64,000 nucleotides of DNA, taken from NCBI RefSeq assembly GCF_002933815.1, contig NZ_BEYR01000001.1, positions 1,778,691 through 1,842,690 on the forward strand, written 5' to 3'. Below are positions 1 through 10,286 of the stretch, piece by piece (the stretch's first letter is position 1; each line of letters begins with the position of its first letter). The notes beneath the pieces were generated by a model. It did not search any database. It was given only the letters and a program-made list of their open reading frames with translations, and had not been told where the DNA came from. Origin of the DNA: Sphingobacterium sp. HMA12. GTDB lineage: Bacteria; Bacteroidota; Bacteroidia; Sphingobacteriales; Sphingobacteriaceae. The position numbers and the translations under genes are program-made.

Positions 1-78
1 TCCTTTCGGATAATTATCAACGCTATTGTTGGCAATGAACAGGAGAAGCTCGATTCTTTTGTCAAAAAACATGATTAG
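1..78 (+). CDS. C-terminal fragment of an unidentified protein
   Basis: The window opens inside a reading frame of 25 residues that ends with TAG at 76-78; its last residues are SFVKKHD. A strong hairpin terminator follows 14 bases later, which supports a real gene end rather than a chance frame. Too little protein is visible to assign a family. It converges on pckA. Confidence 0.5.
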   Translation, partial: SFRIIINAIVGNEQEKLDSFVKKHD

Positions 79-91
79 CAAACCTTTGTGA

Positions 92-131
92 AAAATACTT
101 CCGGAAAGAACCCTCTTTCCGGAAGTATTTT
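92..131. terminator. Bidirectional intrinsic terminator
   Basis: A perfect 17-bp stem (92-108 paired with 115-131) has a 6-base loop. The arms begin with AAAA and end with TTTT, so each strand carries a U-tract. It lies between the convergent ends of the upstream fragment and pckA and can serve both. Confidence 0.9.
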
Positions 132-152
132 ATTGCGCAATTCGCTCTACCA

Positions 153-1769
153 TTAGACAGGCACTGTCGCAGGAATTTTAGGTCCAGCCAACTGTACCGA
201 AGCTGGCATTTCGTCGTCAAATTTTTCGAAGTTTTGAATAAATAGTTTTGCTAAACGTCGGGCTTGCATATCATACGCTTCATTATTATTCCATAATCCC
301 CTAGCGTCCAGCATCTGTTCAGGAACATATTCGCCGCAACTTGTTGGATACTCCAATCCAAAGATCTCGTGTTTGTTAAATCGGGACTCCAATAGCGATC
401 CATCCATTGCGGCACGGATCAACGCCCGGGTATAGTTCAGTTTAATTCGACGTCCGATACCGTATGGTCCGGCAATCCACCCTGTATTGACCAACCATAC
501 TTTAATGTTGGGGTTTTGTTCCAGTTTAGCGCGCAGTAAAGTGGCATACCTAGCTGGATGTAAAGGTAGGAATGCCTGGCCGAAGCAAGTAGAGAAGGCA
601 GCGGTAGGTTCCTTTACCCCTACTTCAGTACCGGCTACTTTAGCTGTATAACCACTCACAAAATGATAGACAGCCTGATCCACTGTTAACAACGAAATCG
701 GTGGCAAAACGCCAAAGGCATCCGCTGTCAGGAAGAAAATATTTTCGGGCGCATTCCCCACACCCGACATTTCAGCGTTTTCCATGAAGTCTATCGGATA
801 GGAAACCCGTGTATTCTCCGTTTTACTAATATCATCATAATCCGGTCTATCGAACTCATCGAGGACCACGTTTTCAAGCAATGAACCAAAACGGATCGCA
901 TGATAAATCTCCGGTTCCTTTTCGGCTGTGAGTCCAACACATTTGGCATAGCAACCACCTTCAAAGTTAAAAATACCCTTCTCACTCCATCCATGTTCAT
1001 CATCACCGATCAATTTCCTATTTTTATCTGCTGATAGTGTTGTCTTTCCGGTTCCGGAGAGTCCGAAAAATAATGCCGTTTTGCCATCTCTGGAAGTATT
1101 TGCCGAACAGTGCATGGATAATACATTATGTTCAAATGGTAAAATAAAGTTCAGAATGGAAAAGATACTTTTCTTGATTTCACCGGTATAACCCGTACCC
1201 GCAATCAGCACCATTTTTTTTGTAAAATCGATTGCTACAAAATTTTCGTTGCGAATACCGTAATCCTTTGGATTAGCAATAAGCAATGTCGGTGCCGCTA
1301 ATATAGACCATTGCGGTTGATTATCGAGATGAGCCTCCGGTCTCAAAAATAGGTTATTGGCAAAAATACTTTGGTAAGCTGTTTCGGTAATAACACGAAT
1401 GGATAACTGATAGGTTGGGTCTGCCCCAGCGGCACAGTCCCGCACATAAATTGTCTTGTTACTCAAGTGTGCTGCAACCATCGAAAATAATGCATCAAAA
1501 TTAGCCGGAGTCATGGGCTGATTGATTTCCCCCCACCATACAGCATCCTTGGTCAAAGAATCTTCCACCAAAAAACGATCTTTGGGGGATCTTCCAGTAA
1601 ATTTTCCCGTATCAGCAGCCAATGCTCCAGTATCAGATAGTCTACCTTCTTGATTCGCTAGCGCATGCTCGACCAACTCTGAAACAGGCAATTGATAAAA
1701 TACATTTCCTGTATAATCAATTTTCAAATATTTCAAATCAGGCGCGTTTCCAATGTTACCCTTTTTCAT
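153..1769 (-). CDS. pckA: Phosphoenolpyruvate carboxykinase (ATP)
   Basis: Converts oxaloacetate and ATP to phosphoenolpyruvate, ADP and CO2, the entry step of gluconeogenesis in the cytoplasm. The 538-residue product has the family's usual length. It shows the P-loop GLSGTGKTTLS at about residues 235-245 and the metal-binding stretch LIGDDEHGW shortly after, both typical of ATP-dependent enzymes. The open frame extends 19 codons further upstream, but I start it at MKKGNIGN. A matching promoter (1796-1827) would place the transcript start near 1790, inside that extension. Single-gene unit, convergent with the upstream gene and divergent from the metallo-hydrolase. Confidence 0.96.
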   Translation of the reverse strand: MKKGNIGNAPDLKYLKIDYTGNVFYQLPVSELVEHALANQEGRLSDTGALAADTGKFTGRSPKDRFLVEDSLTKDAVWWGEINQPMTPANFDALFSMVAAHLSNKTIYVRDCAAGADPTYQLSIRVITETAYQSIFANNLFLRPEAHLDNQPQWSILAAPTLLIANPKDYGIRNENFVAIDFTKKMVLIAGTGYTGEIKKSIFSILNFILPFEHNVLSMHCSANTSRDGKTALFFGLSGTGKTTLSADKNRKLIGDDEHGWSEKGIFNFEGGCYAKCVGLTAEKEPEIYHAIRFGSLLENVVLDEFDRPDYDDISKTENTRVSYPIDFMENAEMSGVGNAPENIFFLTADAFGVLPPISLLTVDQAVYHFVSGYTAKVAGTEVGVKEPTAAFSTCFGQAFLPLHPARYATLLRAKLEQNPNIKVWLVNTGWIAGPYGIGRRIKLNYTRALIRAAMDGSLLESRFNKHEIFGLEYPTSCGEYVPEQMLDARGLWNNNEAYDMQARRLAKLFIQNFEKFDDEMPASVQLAGPKIPATVPV

Positions 1770-1795
1770 ATTTTTTGTTTGTTTTAAAATGTGCC

Positions 1796-1827
1796 CAAAG
1801 TTAAAGGCAAATTTCGCTAAAAACAAA
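1796..1827 (-). promoter_or_regulatory. Bacteroidota-type promoter of pckA
   Basis: Read on the minus strand, TTTG (1827-1824) is followed after 20 bases by TAACTTTG (1803-1796). This matches the Bacteroidota housekeeping consensus TTTG-N19-21-TAnnTTTG. The expected start of transcription is about 20 bases before the chosen pckA start codon. Confidence 0.7.
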
Positions 1828-2014
1828 ACTTAATTATCTTAAAATCAGGCTTATTGTATAAAAAACACAAAAGCAAACAATTCATTACCAAACACTTATA
1901 TAGGTAAAAAAAATTAAACTTTTTAGCATATTTTTTTAGCATAATATCTTCCTCTACCGTTCTTATCATTTAGATTTTTCGTAAATTGTTCCAAGCTTTA
2001 CAAATATTAATAAG

Positions 2015-2851
2015 ATGAAATTACACGCAATAGAAACAGGTTTCTTTAAATTGGATGGCGGGGCGATGTTTGGAGTGGTTCCGAAAAGTATCTGGAACAA
2101 AACAAATCCAGCCGATTCCAACAATATGTGCACCTGGGGCAACCGTTTACTCTTGATCGAAGAAGGCAAAAGATTAATGTTAGTAGACACAGGCCTTGGC
2201 GACAAACAAACTGAAAAATTTTTCAGTTATTACTATTTACATGGCGATGCTACACTGGACAAATCGCTCAAAAACTTAGGCTTTGAAAGAAGTGACATCA
2301 CGGACGTCATACTGACCCATTTACATTTTGACCATTGCGGCGGTGCAATAGTTCGTGAAGGCGAAAGACTATCACCTGCGTTTAAAAATGCTGATTTTTG
2401 GAGCAATGCTGATCATTGGGCCTGGGCAACAGCTCCAAATCCGAGAGAGAAAGCATCCTTTCTGAAAGAAAACATTTTTCCTATTCAAGAAAGCGGGCAG
2501 TTAAAATTTGTTGAAGATTTTGAGAAGCCTTTTGGCAAGGAGATCAGCATTCGGTATGCCAATGGCCATACCGAAGCGATGATGTTGCCACAGATCCAAT
2601 ATAAGGGCAAAACGGTACTCTATATGGCGGATCTATTGCCTTCCATTGGTCATATCCCTCTCCCCTATGTCATGGGCTACGATGTGAGACCATTAGTCAC
2701 CATGGAAGAACGCAATACATACTGGAATGAAATCGTCGATAATGAATACATTCTTTTCTTTGAACATGACCCGATTAACGAATGCTGTACCTTACAGCAT
2801 ACAGAGAAAGGAATCCGCGTGAGGGATGTGTTTAAATTAAGCGATATTTAA
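2015..2851 (+). CDS. Metallo-beta-lactamase-fold hydrolase
   Basis: A 278-residue cytoplasmic protein with the zinc-binding signature H102-x-H104-x-D106-H107 (THLHFDHCGG). Further likely ligands are the histidine in GHTEAM and the aspartate in MADLLPS. The family (quorum-quenching lactonase/glyoxalase II-like MBL hydrolases) cleaves esters, lactones or thioesters; the substrate cannot be read from sequence. It stands alone, divergent from pckA, and ends in a strong terminator. No signal peptide, so a secreted beta-lactamase is unlikely. Confidence 0.85.
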   Translation: MKLHAIETGFFKLDGGAMFGVVPKSIWNKTNPADSNNMCTWGNRLLLIEEGKRLMLVDTGLGDKQTEKFFSYYYLHGDATLDKSLKNLGFERSDITDVILTHLHFDHCGGAIVREGERLSPAFKNADFWSNADHWAWATAPNPREKASFLKENIFPIQESGQLKFVEDFEKPFGKEISIRYANGHTEAMMLPQIQYKGKTVLYMADLLPSIGHIPLPYVMGYDVRPLVTMEERNTYWNEIVDNEYILFFEHDPINECCTLQHTEKGIRVRDVFKLSDI

Positions 2852-2894
2852 GAATGCATAGATTGGATATGAAATAATCTTTTTCCCGAAGGAC

Positions 2895-2941
2895 ATAACA
2901 TAAAAATGGGGCTGTTATTGACAGCCCCATTTTTATGTTAT
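2895..2941. terminator. Bidirectional intrinsic terminator
   Basis: A perfect 21-bp stem (2895-2915 with 2921-2941) and a 5-base loop contain a GC-rich core (GGGGCTGT) with flanking A5/T5 runs. It separates the convergent metallo-hydrolase and outer-membrane protein genes and can stop both transcripts. Confidence 0.93.
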
Positions 2942-2956
2942 TATAGATTGAAATCT

Positions 2957-3829
2957 TTAGAATCTAAAGCCTAGAGCCCAATAGTTTTCAAAAAACCAAA
3001 TCTGCTGTGTTGCTTTGTCGACACCTCTCCTGCCTGTTGTACGGATATTGTACAGATCAGTCCAACCGGTCTTAAAGTTCCCTTGCAAATAGAGTCCCTT
3101 ATAGAAACGATAATGTAAACCGACTTTTGCCGAGGCACCATATCCTGCGATATTCCAGAAGTGGTTACCGCCTTCACCAAAAAGGTGCACATCCGAACGC
3201 GGGATCAATAAGCCTACATCTACACCCGACTCCATTGTAAGAACTTGTTGACCTTTACGATTGTTAATGATATCATCGTATCGCTCCAACCCTACCGAAG
3301 CAAAATTGTAACCGTCTGTATGTTCAAAAGTTAACATCGCAGAATCCACTGTGATCTTTTCGCCATTATATTGTCCCGCTCGATTTCCGGTCGGTATGCC
3401 TGGATTAGAAATTTCATCGCCAATATAACCAGTGATCTTAACCTGCTGTGGAATATCCACAACATATTTCATATGATCCCAGCCTAAGGAAATGGAGTAA
3501 TTATCTTTGATATAATAACCAAAATGCAGATTAAATTGTGGAATGGTCAAACGACTGGGATCAAAATAAGTTGACCCAAATTTGGTTGGGCGATCACCCG
3601 CTTTTACATCATGGAGAATGAAGTCATAGTTTGGACCTGTAAAATGTATATCAGATTTTGCATACGAAGAAAAGTTATATCCCCAAAAGAAGAAGAACTT
3701 CCCTTTATTACTTTCTGTCCTTAAATTCCTCGGCTTAAAAATGCTTTTTCCTATCTCGGGATTTTCCTGTGCAAATAAACTCGAAACACTTAATGCAAGT
3801 GCTCCAATCGTCAAAAATATTTTTCTCAT
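2957..3829 (-). CDS. Outer-membrane beta-barrel protein, function unknown
   Basis: A 290-residue protein starting MRKIFLTIG with a clear signal peptide cleaved after SLFAQ (about residue 20). The body alternates aromatic and polar residues in short strands (for example FNLHFGYYIKDN, VGLHYRFYKG) and ends in a terminal phenylalanine (ALGFRF), the usual outer-membrane barrel insertion signal. The open frame extends 12 codons upstream of the chosen start, but only the later methionine gives a proper signal peptide. I do not recognise a named family. It is monocistronic, with terminators on both sides. Confidence 0.75.
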   Translation of the reverse strand: MRKIFLTIGALALSVSSLFAQENPEIGKSIFKPRNLRTESNKGKFFFFWGYNFSSYAKSDIHFTGPNYDFILHDVKAGDRPTKFGSTYFDPSRLTIPQFNLHFGYYIKDNYSISLGWDHMKYVVDIPQQVKITGYIGDEISNPGIPTGNRAGQYNGEKITVDSAMLTFEHTDGYNFASVGLERYDDIINNRKGQQVLTMESGVDVGLLIPRSDVHLFGEGGNHFWNIAGYGASAKVGLHYRFYKGLYLQGNFKTGWTDLYNIRTTGRRGVDKATQQIWFFENYWALGFRF

Positions 3830-3952
3830 ATCGGCGCTAAAAACGTTGGGCAAAAGTACCCCCATTCTATTTTATAACCAAATAAATTAGATGGAAATTA
3901 GGAAAATATGACGAAGATCACAGAAATGTTTCTAGGTTAGCGCTTGCATAAA

Positions 3953-3982
3953 AAAAGCTGCTTTCTAACGAAAGCAGCTTTT
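3953..3982 (-). terminator. Intrinsic terminator after the aconitase operon
   Basis: A 13-bp stem (3953-3965 with 3970-3982) has a 4-base loop and an A-run at 3951-3956 that is a U-tract on the minus strand. It lies 25 bases past the aconitase stop codon. Confidence 0.9.
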
Positions 3983-4006
3983 AAACTAAATTTATACGGA
4001 ATCAAT

Positions 4007-6274
4007 TTATTTCGCTTGATTCTTACGAATAATATTCAAAGCACCACCGGCTTTAAACCATTCGATCTGCTGTGCATTGTAGGTATGGTTTGCCAAAATC
4101 TCTTCTTGTGTTCCATCTGCATGGTGTAAAACAAGTGTTAATGGTTTTCCGGGAGCAAATTCAGTCAAGCCAAGGATATCAATCGTATCATTTTCTTGAA
4201 TTTTGTTATAGTCATCCTTATCAGCAAAGGTTAAACCCAACATACCTTGTTTTTTCAGGTTTGTCTCATGGATACGAGCGAAAGATTTAACCAATACCGC
4301 ACGGACACCTAAATGACGAGGTTCCATGGCAGCATGTTCACGGGAAGACCCTTCACCATAGTTCTCATCTCCTACCACAATTGATCCAATCCCGTGTGCT
4401 TTATAGTCACGTTGTGTTGCCGGAACGGGACCATACTCACCTGTCAACTGGTTCTTCACATTATCGGTTTTTTCATTGAAGAAGTTTACCGCACCAATCA
4501 GCATATTATTTGAGATATTATCCAAGTGACCACGGTATTTCAACCAAGGGCCAGCCATAGAAATATGATCTGTCGTACATTTACCTTTTGCCTTGATCAA
4601 TAATTTCAAACCTTTCAAGTCTGTACCTTCCCAAGCAGCAAAGGGCTCCAACAATTGAAGGCGGTCTGATGTTGGCGCAACATCAACGACTACCGTACTA
4701 CCGTCCGCCGCCGGAGCCTGATAGCCTGGATCATCGACAGCAAATCCCCTTGTTGGTAATTCATCACCCACAGGTGGATCCAATTTCACTTGCTCCCCTT
4801 TATTATTTGTTAGGGTATCTGTAACCGGATTAAATCCCAAATCACCGGAAATTGCAATTGCAGCAACCAGTTCTGGCGAGGCAACAAACGCATACGTATT
4901 TGGATTACCATCCGCACGTTTTGCAAAGTTACGGTTGAATGAGTGAACAATTGTATTTTTTTCTTGCTTATCCGCACCCACACGATCCCACATACCGATA
5001 CATGGACCACAAGCATTAGTGAATATTGTTGCGTTAAGATCTTCAAATGTCTTTAACAAACCATCACGATCTGCAGTAAAACGAACCTGCTCAGAACCGG
5101 GGTTAATACCGAATTCAGCTTTGGTGATCAATCCTTTATCCACCGCTTGTTTCGCAATGGAAGCCGCACGCGATAAATCCTCGTACGAAGAGTTTGTACA
5201 AGATCCGATCAATCCCCACTCCACTTTCAAAGGCCAGCCATTCTTGTCCGCCTCTTCACGCATACGTGAAACTGGCGTATATAAATCTGGTGTGAATGGA
5301 CCATTCAATGAAGGCTCCAGTTCCGAAAGATTGATTTCGATTAATTGATCAAAATATTGCTCAGGATTAGCATAAACTTCAGCATCAGCTGTCAAGTGTT
5401 GTTTAATGGTATTTGCAGCATCCGCAACTTCAGCACGACCTGTCGCACGAAGATACCGCTCCATGGACTCATCGTAACCGAATGTTGAGGTAGTAGCACC
5501 AATTTCAGCACCCATATTACAGATTGTTCCCTTACCTGTACAAGATAGGGATTCTGCTCCTTCGCCGAAATACTCCACGATAGCGCCGGTTCCCCCCTTC
5601 ACAGTCAGGATACCAGCAACCTTTAGGATAACATCTTTTGCTGCTGCCCAACCGCTCAGTTTACCAGTTAACTTAACACCGATTAGTTTCGGAAATTTTA
5701 GTTCCCAAGGTAAGCCTGCCATGACATCACAGGCATCAGCGCCACCGACACCGATGGCCACCATACCCAAGCCGCCAGCATTTACTGTATGCGAATCCGT
5801 ACCGATCATCATACCACCGGGGAATGCATAATTCTCCAACACCACCTGGTGGATAATACCAGCACCGGGTTTCCAGAAACCGATACCATATTTATTTGAA
5901 ACAGAGCTCAAGAAGTTAAATACTTCTGAACTTTCGTTTTTAGCACGTGCTAAATCTTTATCTGCCCCTTCTTTGGCCTGGATCAAGTGATCACAATGAA
6001 CCGTAGAAGGAACTGCAACCTTTGGACGTCCGGCCTGCATAAATTGCAATAAAGCCATCTGCGCAGTTGCATCTTGCATCGCGACACGATCAGGAGCAAA
6101 ATCAACGTAAGAAACGCCGCGTTTGTAATCTTCTGTCGCATTGCCGTCCCAAAGGTGGGCATATAAAATTTTCTCAGATAAAGTCAAAGGTTTGTTTACC
6201 ACCTGACGAGCCGCAGCAATGCGTTCGTCATAACGGCTATATACCTTTTTAATCATATCTACATCAAAAGCCAT
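4007..6274 (-). CDS. Aconitate hydratase, mitochondrial type
   Basis: Isomerises citrate to isocitrate in the TCA cycle using a [4Fe-4S] cluster. The 755-residue length and order of motifs match the mitochondrial-type aconitase group rather than the roughly 890-residue AcnA/IRP group. Cluster cysteines are visible as C359 (GSCTNSS) and C422/C425 (NACGPCIG). Substrate-binding stretches such as [11 protein letters not shown] and the C-terminal swivel domain ([10 protein letters not shown]) are present. It lies 50 bases downstream of acnB on the same strand with no terminator between, so the two are probably cotranscribed. Confidence 0.96.
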   Translation of the reverse strand: MAFDVDMIKKVYSRYDERIAAARQVVNKPLTLSEKILYAHLWDGNATEDYKRGVSYVDFAPDRVAMQDATAQMALLQFMQAGRPKVAVPSTVHCDHLIQAKEGADKDLARAKNESSEVFNFLSSVSNKYGIGFWKPGAGIIHQVVLENYAFPGGMMIGTDSHTVNAGGLGMVAIGVGGADACDVMAGLPWELKFPKLIGVKLTGKLSGWAAAKDVILKVAGILTVKGGTGAIVEYFGEGAESLSCTGKGTICNMGAEIGATTSTFGYDESMERYLRATGRAEVADAANTIKQHLTADAEVYANPEQYFDQLIEINLSELEPSLNGPFTPDLYTPVSRMREEADKNGWPLKVEWGLIGSCTNSSYEDLSRAASIAKQAVDKGLITKAEFGINPGSEQVRFTADRDGLLKTFEDLNATIFTNACGPCIGMWDRVGADKQEKNTIVHSFNRNFAKRADGNPNTYAFVASPELVAAIAISGDLGFNPVTDTLTNNKGEQVKLDPPVGDELPTRGFAVDDPGYQAPAADGSTVVVDVAPTSDRLQLLEPFAAWEGTDLKGLKLLIKAKGKCTTDHISMAGPWLKYRGHLDNISNNMLIGAVNFFNEKTDNVKNQLTGEYGPVPATQRDYKAHGIGSIVVGDENYGEGSSREHAAMEPRHLGVRAVLVKSFARIHETNLKKQGMLGLTFADKDDYNKIQENDTIDILGLTEFAPGKPLTLVLHHADGTQEEILANHTYNAQQIEWFKAGGALNIIRKNQAK

Positions 6275-6324
6275 ATCTCTCTTATTTATGTTATTTAATT
6301 AAGTTACTGAAACCCTGATAGCTT

Positions 6325-9087
6325 TTATTTTGTCGGAATAGGCGCAAATTTAGTCAAGTTAATGCCTTCGACAGCAGCTTTGTATTCTTCAATATTAGGG
6401 ATACGACCTAAAATCGCTGAAAGTACAACAACAGGTGTAGACGCCAATAAGGATTCACCTTTTTTGCCATCTCTATCCTCAACAACACGGCCTTGGAACA
6501 AACGCGTTGACGTCGCCATAACCGTATCACCTTTTGCAGCTTTCTCTTGATTACCCATGCAGAGGTTACAACCGGGACGCTCTAGGTACATGATATTTTC
6601 ATATTCTGTACGCGCAGTGCTTTTTGGTAATGCATCACTAAATTCAAATCCTGAGTATTTCTGCAAGAATTCCCAGTCGCCTTCTGCTTTCAACTCATCG
6701 ATAATATTATATGTAGGCGCTGCAACAACTAATGGCGCTTCAAAAGTAACCACACCTTTTTGCTGCTCGATATTTCGCAACATTTTCGAAACGATCTTTA
6801 AATCATCCTTATGCACCATACACGAACCAACGAAACCTAAATCTACCTTTTTGTTTCCGCCATAGTAAGAAAGGTCACGAATCGTATCGTGTGTATAACG
6901 TTTAGAAACGTCGGCGTTATTTACATCTGGATCTGCAATCATTGGTTCTTCAATTAGATCCAAATCAACCACAACCTCAGCATAGTATTTGGCATTGGTA
7001 TCTGGCGTCAACGCTGGTTTAGCGCCAGATCTGATTTCCTCAATACGTCTGTTCGCTTTATCGATCAAACCCTGTAAAACATTGTTTTTATTTTCCATAC
7101 CCTTATCGATCATGATTTGGATACGGTTTTTAGCGATTTCCAACGATTCAATTAACGTATCGTCCTGAGAAATACAGATGGATGCTTTTGCTTTCATCTC
7201 CGCTGTCCAGTCCGTGAAAGTAAAGGCTTGATCAGCAAGCAATGTACCGATATGCACCTCGATAATTCTACCTTGAAAAACGTTTTCTCCAGCGAATTGC
7301 TGCAACATCTGTGCTTGTGTTGCATGTACAACATCACGGAAATCCATGTGTTCTTTCATGCTACCCTTGAAAGTCACTTTAACAGATTCAGGAATCGGCA
7401 TAGAAGCCTCACCTGTAGCCAATGCTAATGCAACAGTACCCGAGTCAGCACCAAAAGCAACTCCTTTAGACATCCGTGTATGCGAGTCACCACCAATGAT
7501 GATGGCCCATTCGTCAATCGTAATATCATTTAACACTTTGTGGATCACATCGGTCATGGAGTGATAAACGCCTTTTGGATCTCGTGCCGTGATCAAACCA
7601 AAATCGTTCATAAATTTCATCAATTTTGGAATGTTCGCTTGCGCTTTCTTATCCCATACAGATGCAGTGTGACAACCTGATTGATAAGCACCGTCAACTG
7701 TAGGTGCAATTACTGTAGCAGCCATTGCCTCCAACTCCTGTGCAGTCATTAAACCTGTCGTATCTTGAGAACCGACAATGTTCACTTTCACACGTACGTC
7801 AGAACCAGCATGCAATACTTTTCCTGGAGTTACCCCAACCGCATTTTTGTTGAAGATTTTTTCTACTGCAGTTAAGCCTTGACCTTCAATGGTAATTTCT
7901 TTCGAAGGAGCAAATACTGTCGGTGCTTGAATACCTAACGTTTGTGCAGCAAAAGTTTGGATTTTTTTACCAAACACGATGGCATAAGAACCGCCGGCTT
8001 TGATAAATTCCATTTTTTGTGGTGTCAATGCCTTTGAAATATCAATTAGCTCTTGTTCACCATTGTATAATTTCTTTGTTTTTGTATTGATGGTTAACAC
8101 AGTACCTGTGGCAACCGAATAAACCTCCTCTAAAATAGGCTCATCCTTTTCATTGCGAACTACGTTTCCGTTTTCATCAACTTTCTTCACCCAGTTTTTA
8201 AGGTCGATACCAATACCGCCCGTAACGTCTACTGTGGTCAAGAAAATTGGAGAAATACCATTGGTACCACCAACAATCGGCGCGATGTTTACAAAAGGAA
8301 CATAAGGGCTAGCTTGTTTACCGGTCCATAATGCCACATTGTTCACACCTGACATCCGTGAGGATCCTACACCCATTGTACCTCTTTCAGCGATCAACAT
8401 GACACTTTTACCGGGATGTTGTGCCTGTAACTCCTGAATTTGTTGTTGTGCTTCTGCTGTGATCATACATTTACCATGTAATTCACGGTCAGAACGGGAG
8501 TGTGCTTGATTACCGGGAGACAATAAGTCTGTAGAAATATCACCTTCACCCGCGATAAAAGTAACCACCTGAATTTCTTCTGCTACTTCAGGAAGTTTCG
8601 TAAAGAATTCAGCTTTTGCGTAGCTCTCCAAAATATCTTTTGCAACAGCATTCCCTTGTTCAAAGGCCTCTTTCAAACGAGCGGTATCAGCATCATATAA
8701 GAAAACCTGTGTTTTAAGAACCTCTGCGGCCTGACTTGCAATCGCGAGATCAGTACCTAGCGCTAGGTCCAATAATACGTTAATAGAAGGTCCACCCTTC
8801 ATGTGAGACAATAGCTCAAAAGCAAAATCGGGTGTAATTTCAGCAACAACTGATTCCTCTAGAATAATCTCCTTTAAGAACTGTGCTTTAACACCAGCAG
8901 CTGGTGTTGTACCCGGCAAGGTATTATAAATAAACAATCTTAAAGATTCCGCTCTATTTTCATTGTTTAAATCTTTAATTTGAGCAATTACCTCACTTAG
9001 TAATTCTGCTCCGTCAATAGGCTTAGGATGTAACCCTTGGCCTTCTCGTTCTACAACCTCTTGTACGTAATCGTTGTAAATACTCAT
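6325..9087 (-). CDS. acnB: Aconitate hydratase B / 2-methylisocitrate dehydratase
   Basis: Bifunctional AcnB-type enzyme of the TCA and methylcitrate cycles. The 920-residue protein has the N-terminal HEAT-like helical domain unique to AcnB (about residues 1-160), then the swivel domain (TMGVGSSRMSG) and the catalytic core. Cluster cysteines are C756 (GSCMVHKDD) and C840/C843 (GCNLCMGN). I prefer the start MSIYNDYV over a methionine three codons earlier, as it matches the family N-terminus. It is the first gene of a probable acnB-acn operon. The distance to the next gene upstream, rpe, is over 350 bases. Confidence 0.96.
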   Translation of the reverse strand: MSIYNDYVQEVVEREGQGLHPKPIDGAELLSEVIAQIKDLNNENRAESLRLFIYNTLPGTTPAAGVKAQFLKEIILEESVVAEITPDFAFELLSHMKGGPSINVLLDLALGTDLAIASQAAEVLKTQVFLYDADTARLKEAFEQGNAVAKDILESYAKAEFFTKLPEVAEEIQVVTFIAGEGDISTDLLSPGNQAHSRSDRELHGKCMITAEAQQQIQELQAQHPGKSVMLIAERGTMGVGSSRMSGVNNVALWTGKQASPYVPFVNIAPIVGGTNGISPIFLTTVDVTGGIGIDLKNWVKKVDENGNVVRNEKDEPILEEVYSVATGTVLTINTKTKKLYNGEQELIDISKALTPQKMEFIKAGGSYAIVFGKKIQTFAAQTLGIQAPTVFAPSKEITIEGQGLTAVEKIFNKNAVGVTPGKVLHAGSDVRVKVNIVGSQDTTGLMTAQELEAMAATVIAPTVDGAYQSGCHTASVWDKKAQANIPKLMKFMNDFGLITARDPKGVYHSMTDVIHKVLNDITIDEWAIIIGGDSHTRMSKGVAFGADSGTVALALATGEASMPIPESVKVTFKGSMKEHMDFRDVVHATQAQMLQQFAGENVFQGRIIEVHIGTLLADQAFTFTDWTAEMKAKASICISQDDTLIESLEIAKNRIQIMIDKGMENKNNVLQGLIDKANRRIEEIRSGAKPALTPDTNAKYYAEVVVDLDLIEEPMIADPDVNNADVSKRYTHDTIRDLSYYGGNKKVDLGFVGSCMVHKDDLKIVSKMLRNIEQQKGVVTFEAPLVVAAPTYNIIDELKAEGDWEFLQKYSGFEFSDALPKSTARTEYENIMYLERPGCNLCMGNQEKAAKGDTVMATSTRLFQGRVVEDRDGKKGESLLASTPVVVLSAILGRIPNIEEYKAAVEGINLTKFAPIPTK

Positions 9088-9453
9088 AGATATCAATCTT
9101 TCTATTTTAAGGGTAGTTCAGAAGATATATTCTCACCTTTCTGCACTACCGTGTCTGTAATATAATTAAGCAAATATGATAATTCCTGTAGACCACTACA
9201 TTACATTATCAATCAGCCCCTTCAACTCATGTTTTTAAGTGGATTCATTTACCGTAAATCAACTCTTATGACTAAATACAAAAATAGTGAAAATCCAACT
9301 TTAAACGCATGCATTCCATTTATTTAAATCAATTTGGAATTGTTCTAAACAGCACTTATGCAATCCGGCCATTTTTTTTTAGAATCTATTTTTCCAGCCT
9401 TATCAATCTAAAAAAAGAGGTGATTTATTTTATTAAATCACCTCTAAATACCG
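9088..9453. other. Intergenic region upstream of acnB
   Basis: No gene is visible in these 366 bases. The stretch is AT-rich. On the minus strand, TATTTTTG at 9286-9279 fits a Bacteroidota -7 element for acnB, but I see no clear -33 partner, so it is only suggestive. The rpe terminator occupies the right end. Confidence 0.5.
9416..9445 (-). terminator. Intrinsic terminator of rpe
   Basis: A 12-bp stem (9416-9427 with 9434-9445) has a 6-base loop. An A-run at 9410-9416 forms the U-tract on the minus strand, 8 bases past the rpe stop codon. Confidence 0.85.
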
Positions 9454-10134
9454 CTATATGCTTTCTATATTGATATCTATATCTTTCAATGTTTTGATGG
9501 TCTCCAATGGATCCGATGCATTAAATACAAAAGAACCAGCAACGAGTACATCAGAACCCGCTTTCAACAGCTGCGCTGCATTTGCAGTCGTCACTCCGCC
9601 ATCAATTTCAATAAGCAAACCATCGTTTATTCCGGCAGCCATTGCACGAAGCTCCTGTACTTTCGTATAAGTATTTGAAATGAACTTTTGCCCACCAAAT
9701 CCAGGGTTGACAGACATCAGACAGACCAGATCCAGGTCCGCCAAAACATCTTTCAAAAGAGCCACCGGCGTATGTGGGTTTAATGCGACCCCTGCTTTGC
9801 AGCCCAATTCTTTAATAGCTGCCAATGTACGGTGCAAGTGCGTGCATGCCTCATAATGCACGGTAATTATCTCGGCGCCAGAATCCTTACACACTTGTAA
9901 ATAACGATCAGGATCAACAATCATCAAATGTACATCCAACGGTTTTGTGGCATGTTTCGCAATAGCTTGCATTACTGGAAATCCAAACGAGATATTCGGC
10001 ACAAAAACACCGTCCATAATATCGATATGAAACCAATCAGCCTCACTATTGTTTACCATGATAATATCATCGTATAATTTTGCGAAGTCTGCAGCAAGAA
10101 CGGATGGTGCAATAAGATGTGATTTTGTTGACAT
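9454..10134 (-). CDS. rpe: Ribulose-phosphate 3-epimerase
   Basis: Interconverts ribulose 5-phosphate and xylulose 5-phosphate in the pentose phosphate pathway. The 226-residue TIM barrel has the expected motifs: N-terminal APSVLAADF, metal-binding HIDIMDGVFVPN, MSVNPGFGGQKF, and IDGGV near the C-terminus. The open frame runs 20 codons further upstream through a cysteine-rich stretch that does not belong to the family, so I start at MSTKSHLI. Single gene, divergent from the HD hydrolase gene. Confidence 0.96.
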   Translation of the reverse strand: MSTKSHLIAPSVLAADFAKLYDDIIMVNNSEADWFHIDIMDGVFVPNISFGFPVMQAIAKHATKPLDVHLMIVDPDRYLQVCKDSGAEIITVHYEACTHLHRTLAAIKELGCKAGVALNPHTPVALLKDVLADLDLVCLMSVNPGFGGQKFISNTYTKVQELRAMAAGINDGLLIEIDGGVTTANAAQLLKAGSDVLVAGSFVFNASDPLETIKTLKDIDINIESI

Positions 10135-10246
10135 GTTGTATTTTTTTTCGCAAAGATAACAAGTATTTTTCGTTCGACACAGCATTGTACACATTTAACG
10201 TGAATCAAACTGTAGCCAATAGAATTCACAAAAAATAAATTATAAC

Positions 10247-10254
10247 TACATTTG
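10247..10254 (+). promoter_or_regulatory. Candidate -7 element for the HD hydrolase gene
   Basis: TACATTTG matches the Bacteroidota -7 consensus TAnnTTTG and lies 33 bases before the GTG start codon. No good -33 TTTG is visible at the expected distance, so confidence is moderate. Confidence 0.45.
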
Positions 10255-10286
10255 TATATTAACTTTATATAAAAACATCGTTCACA

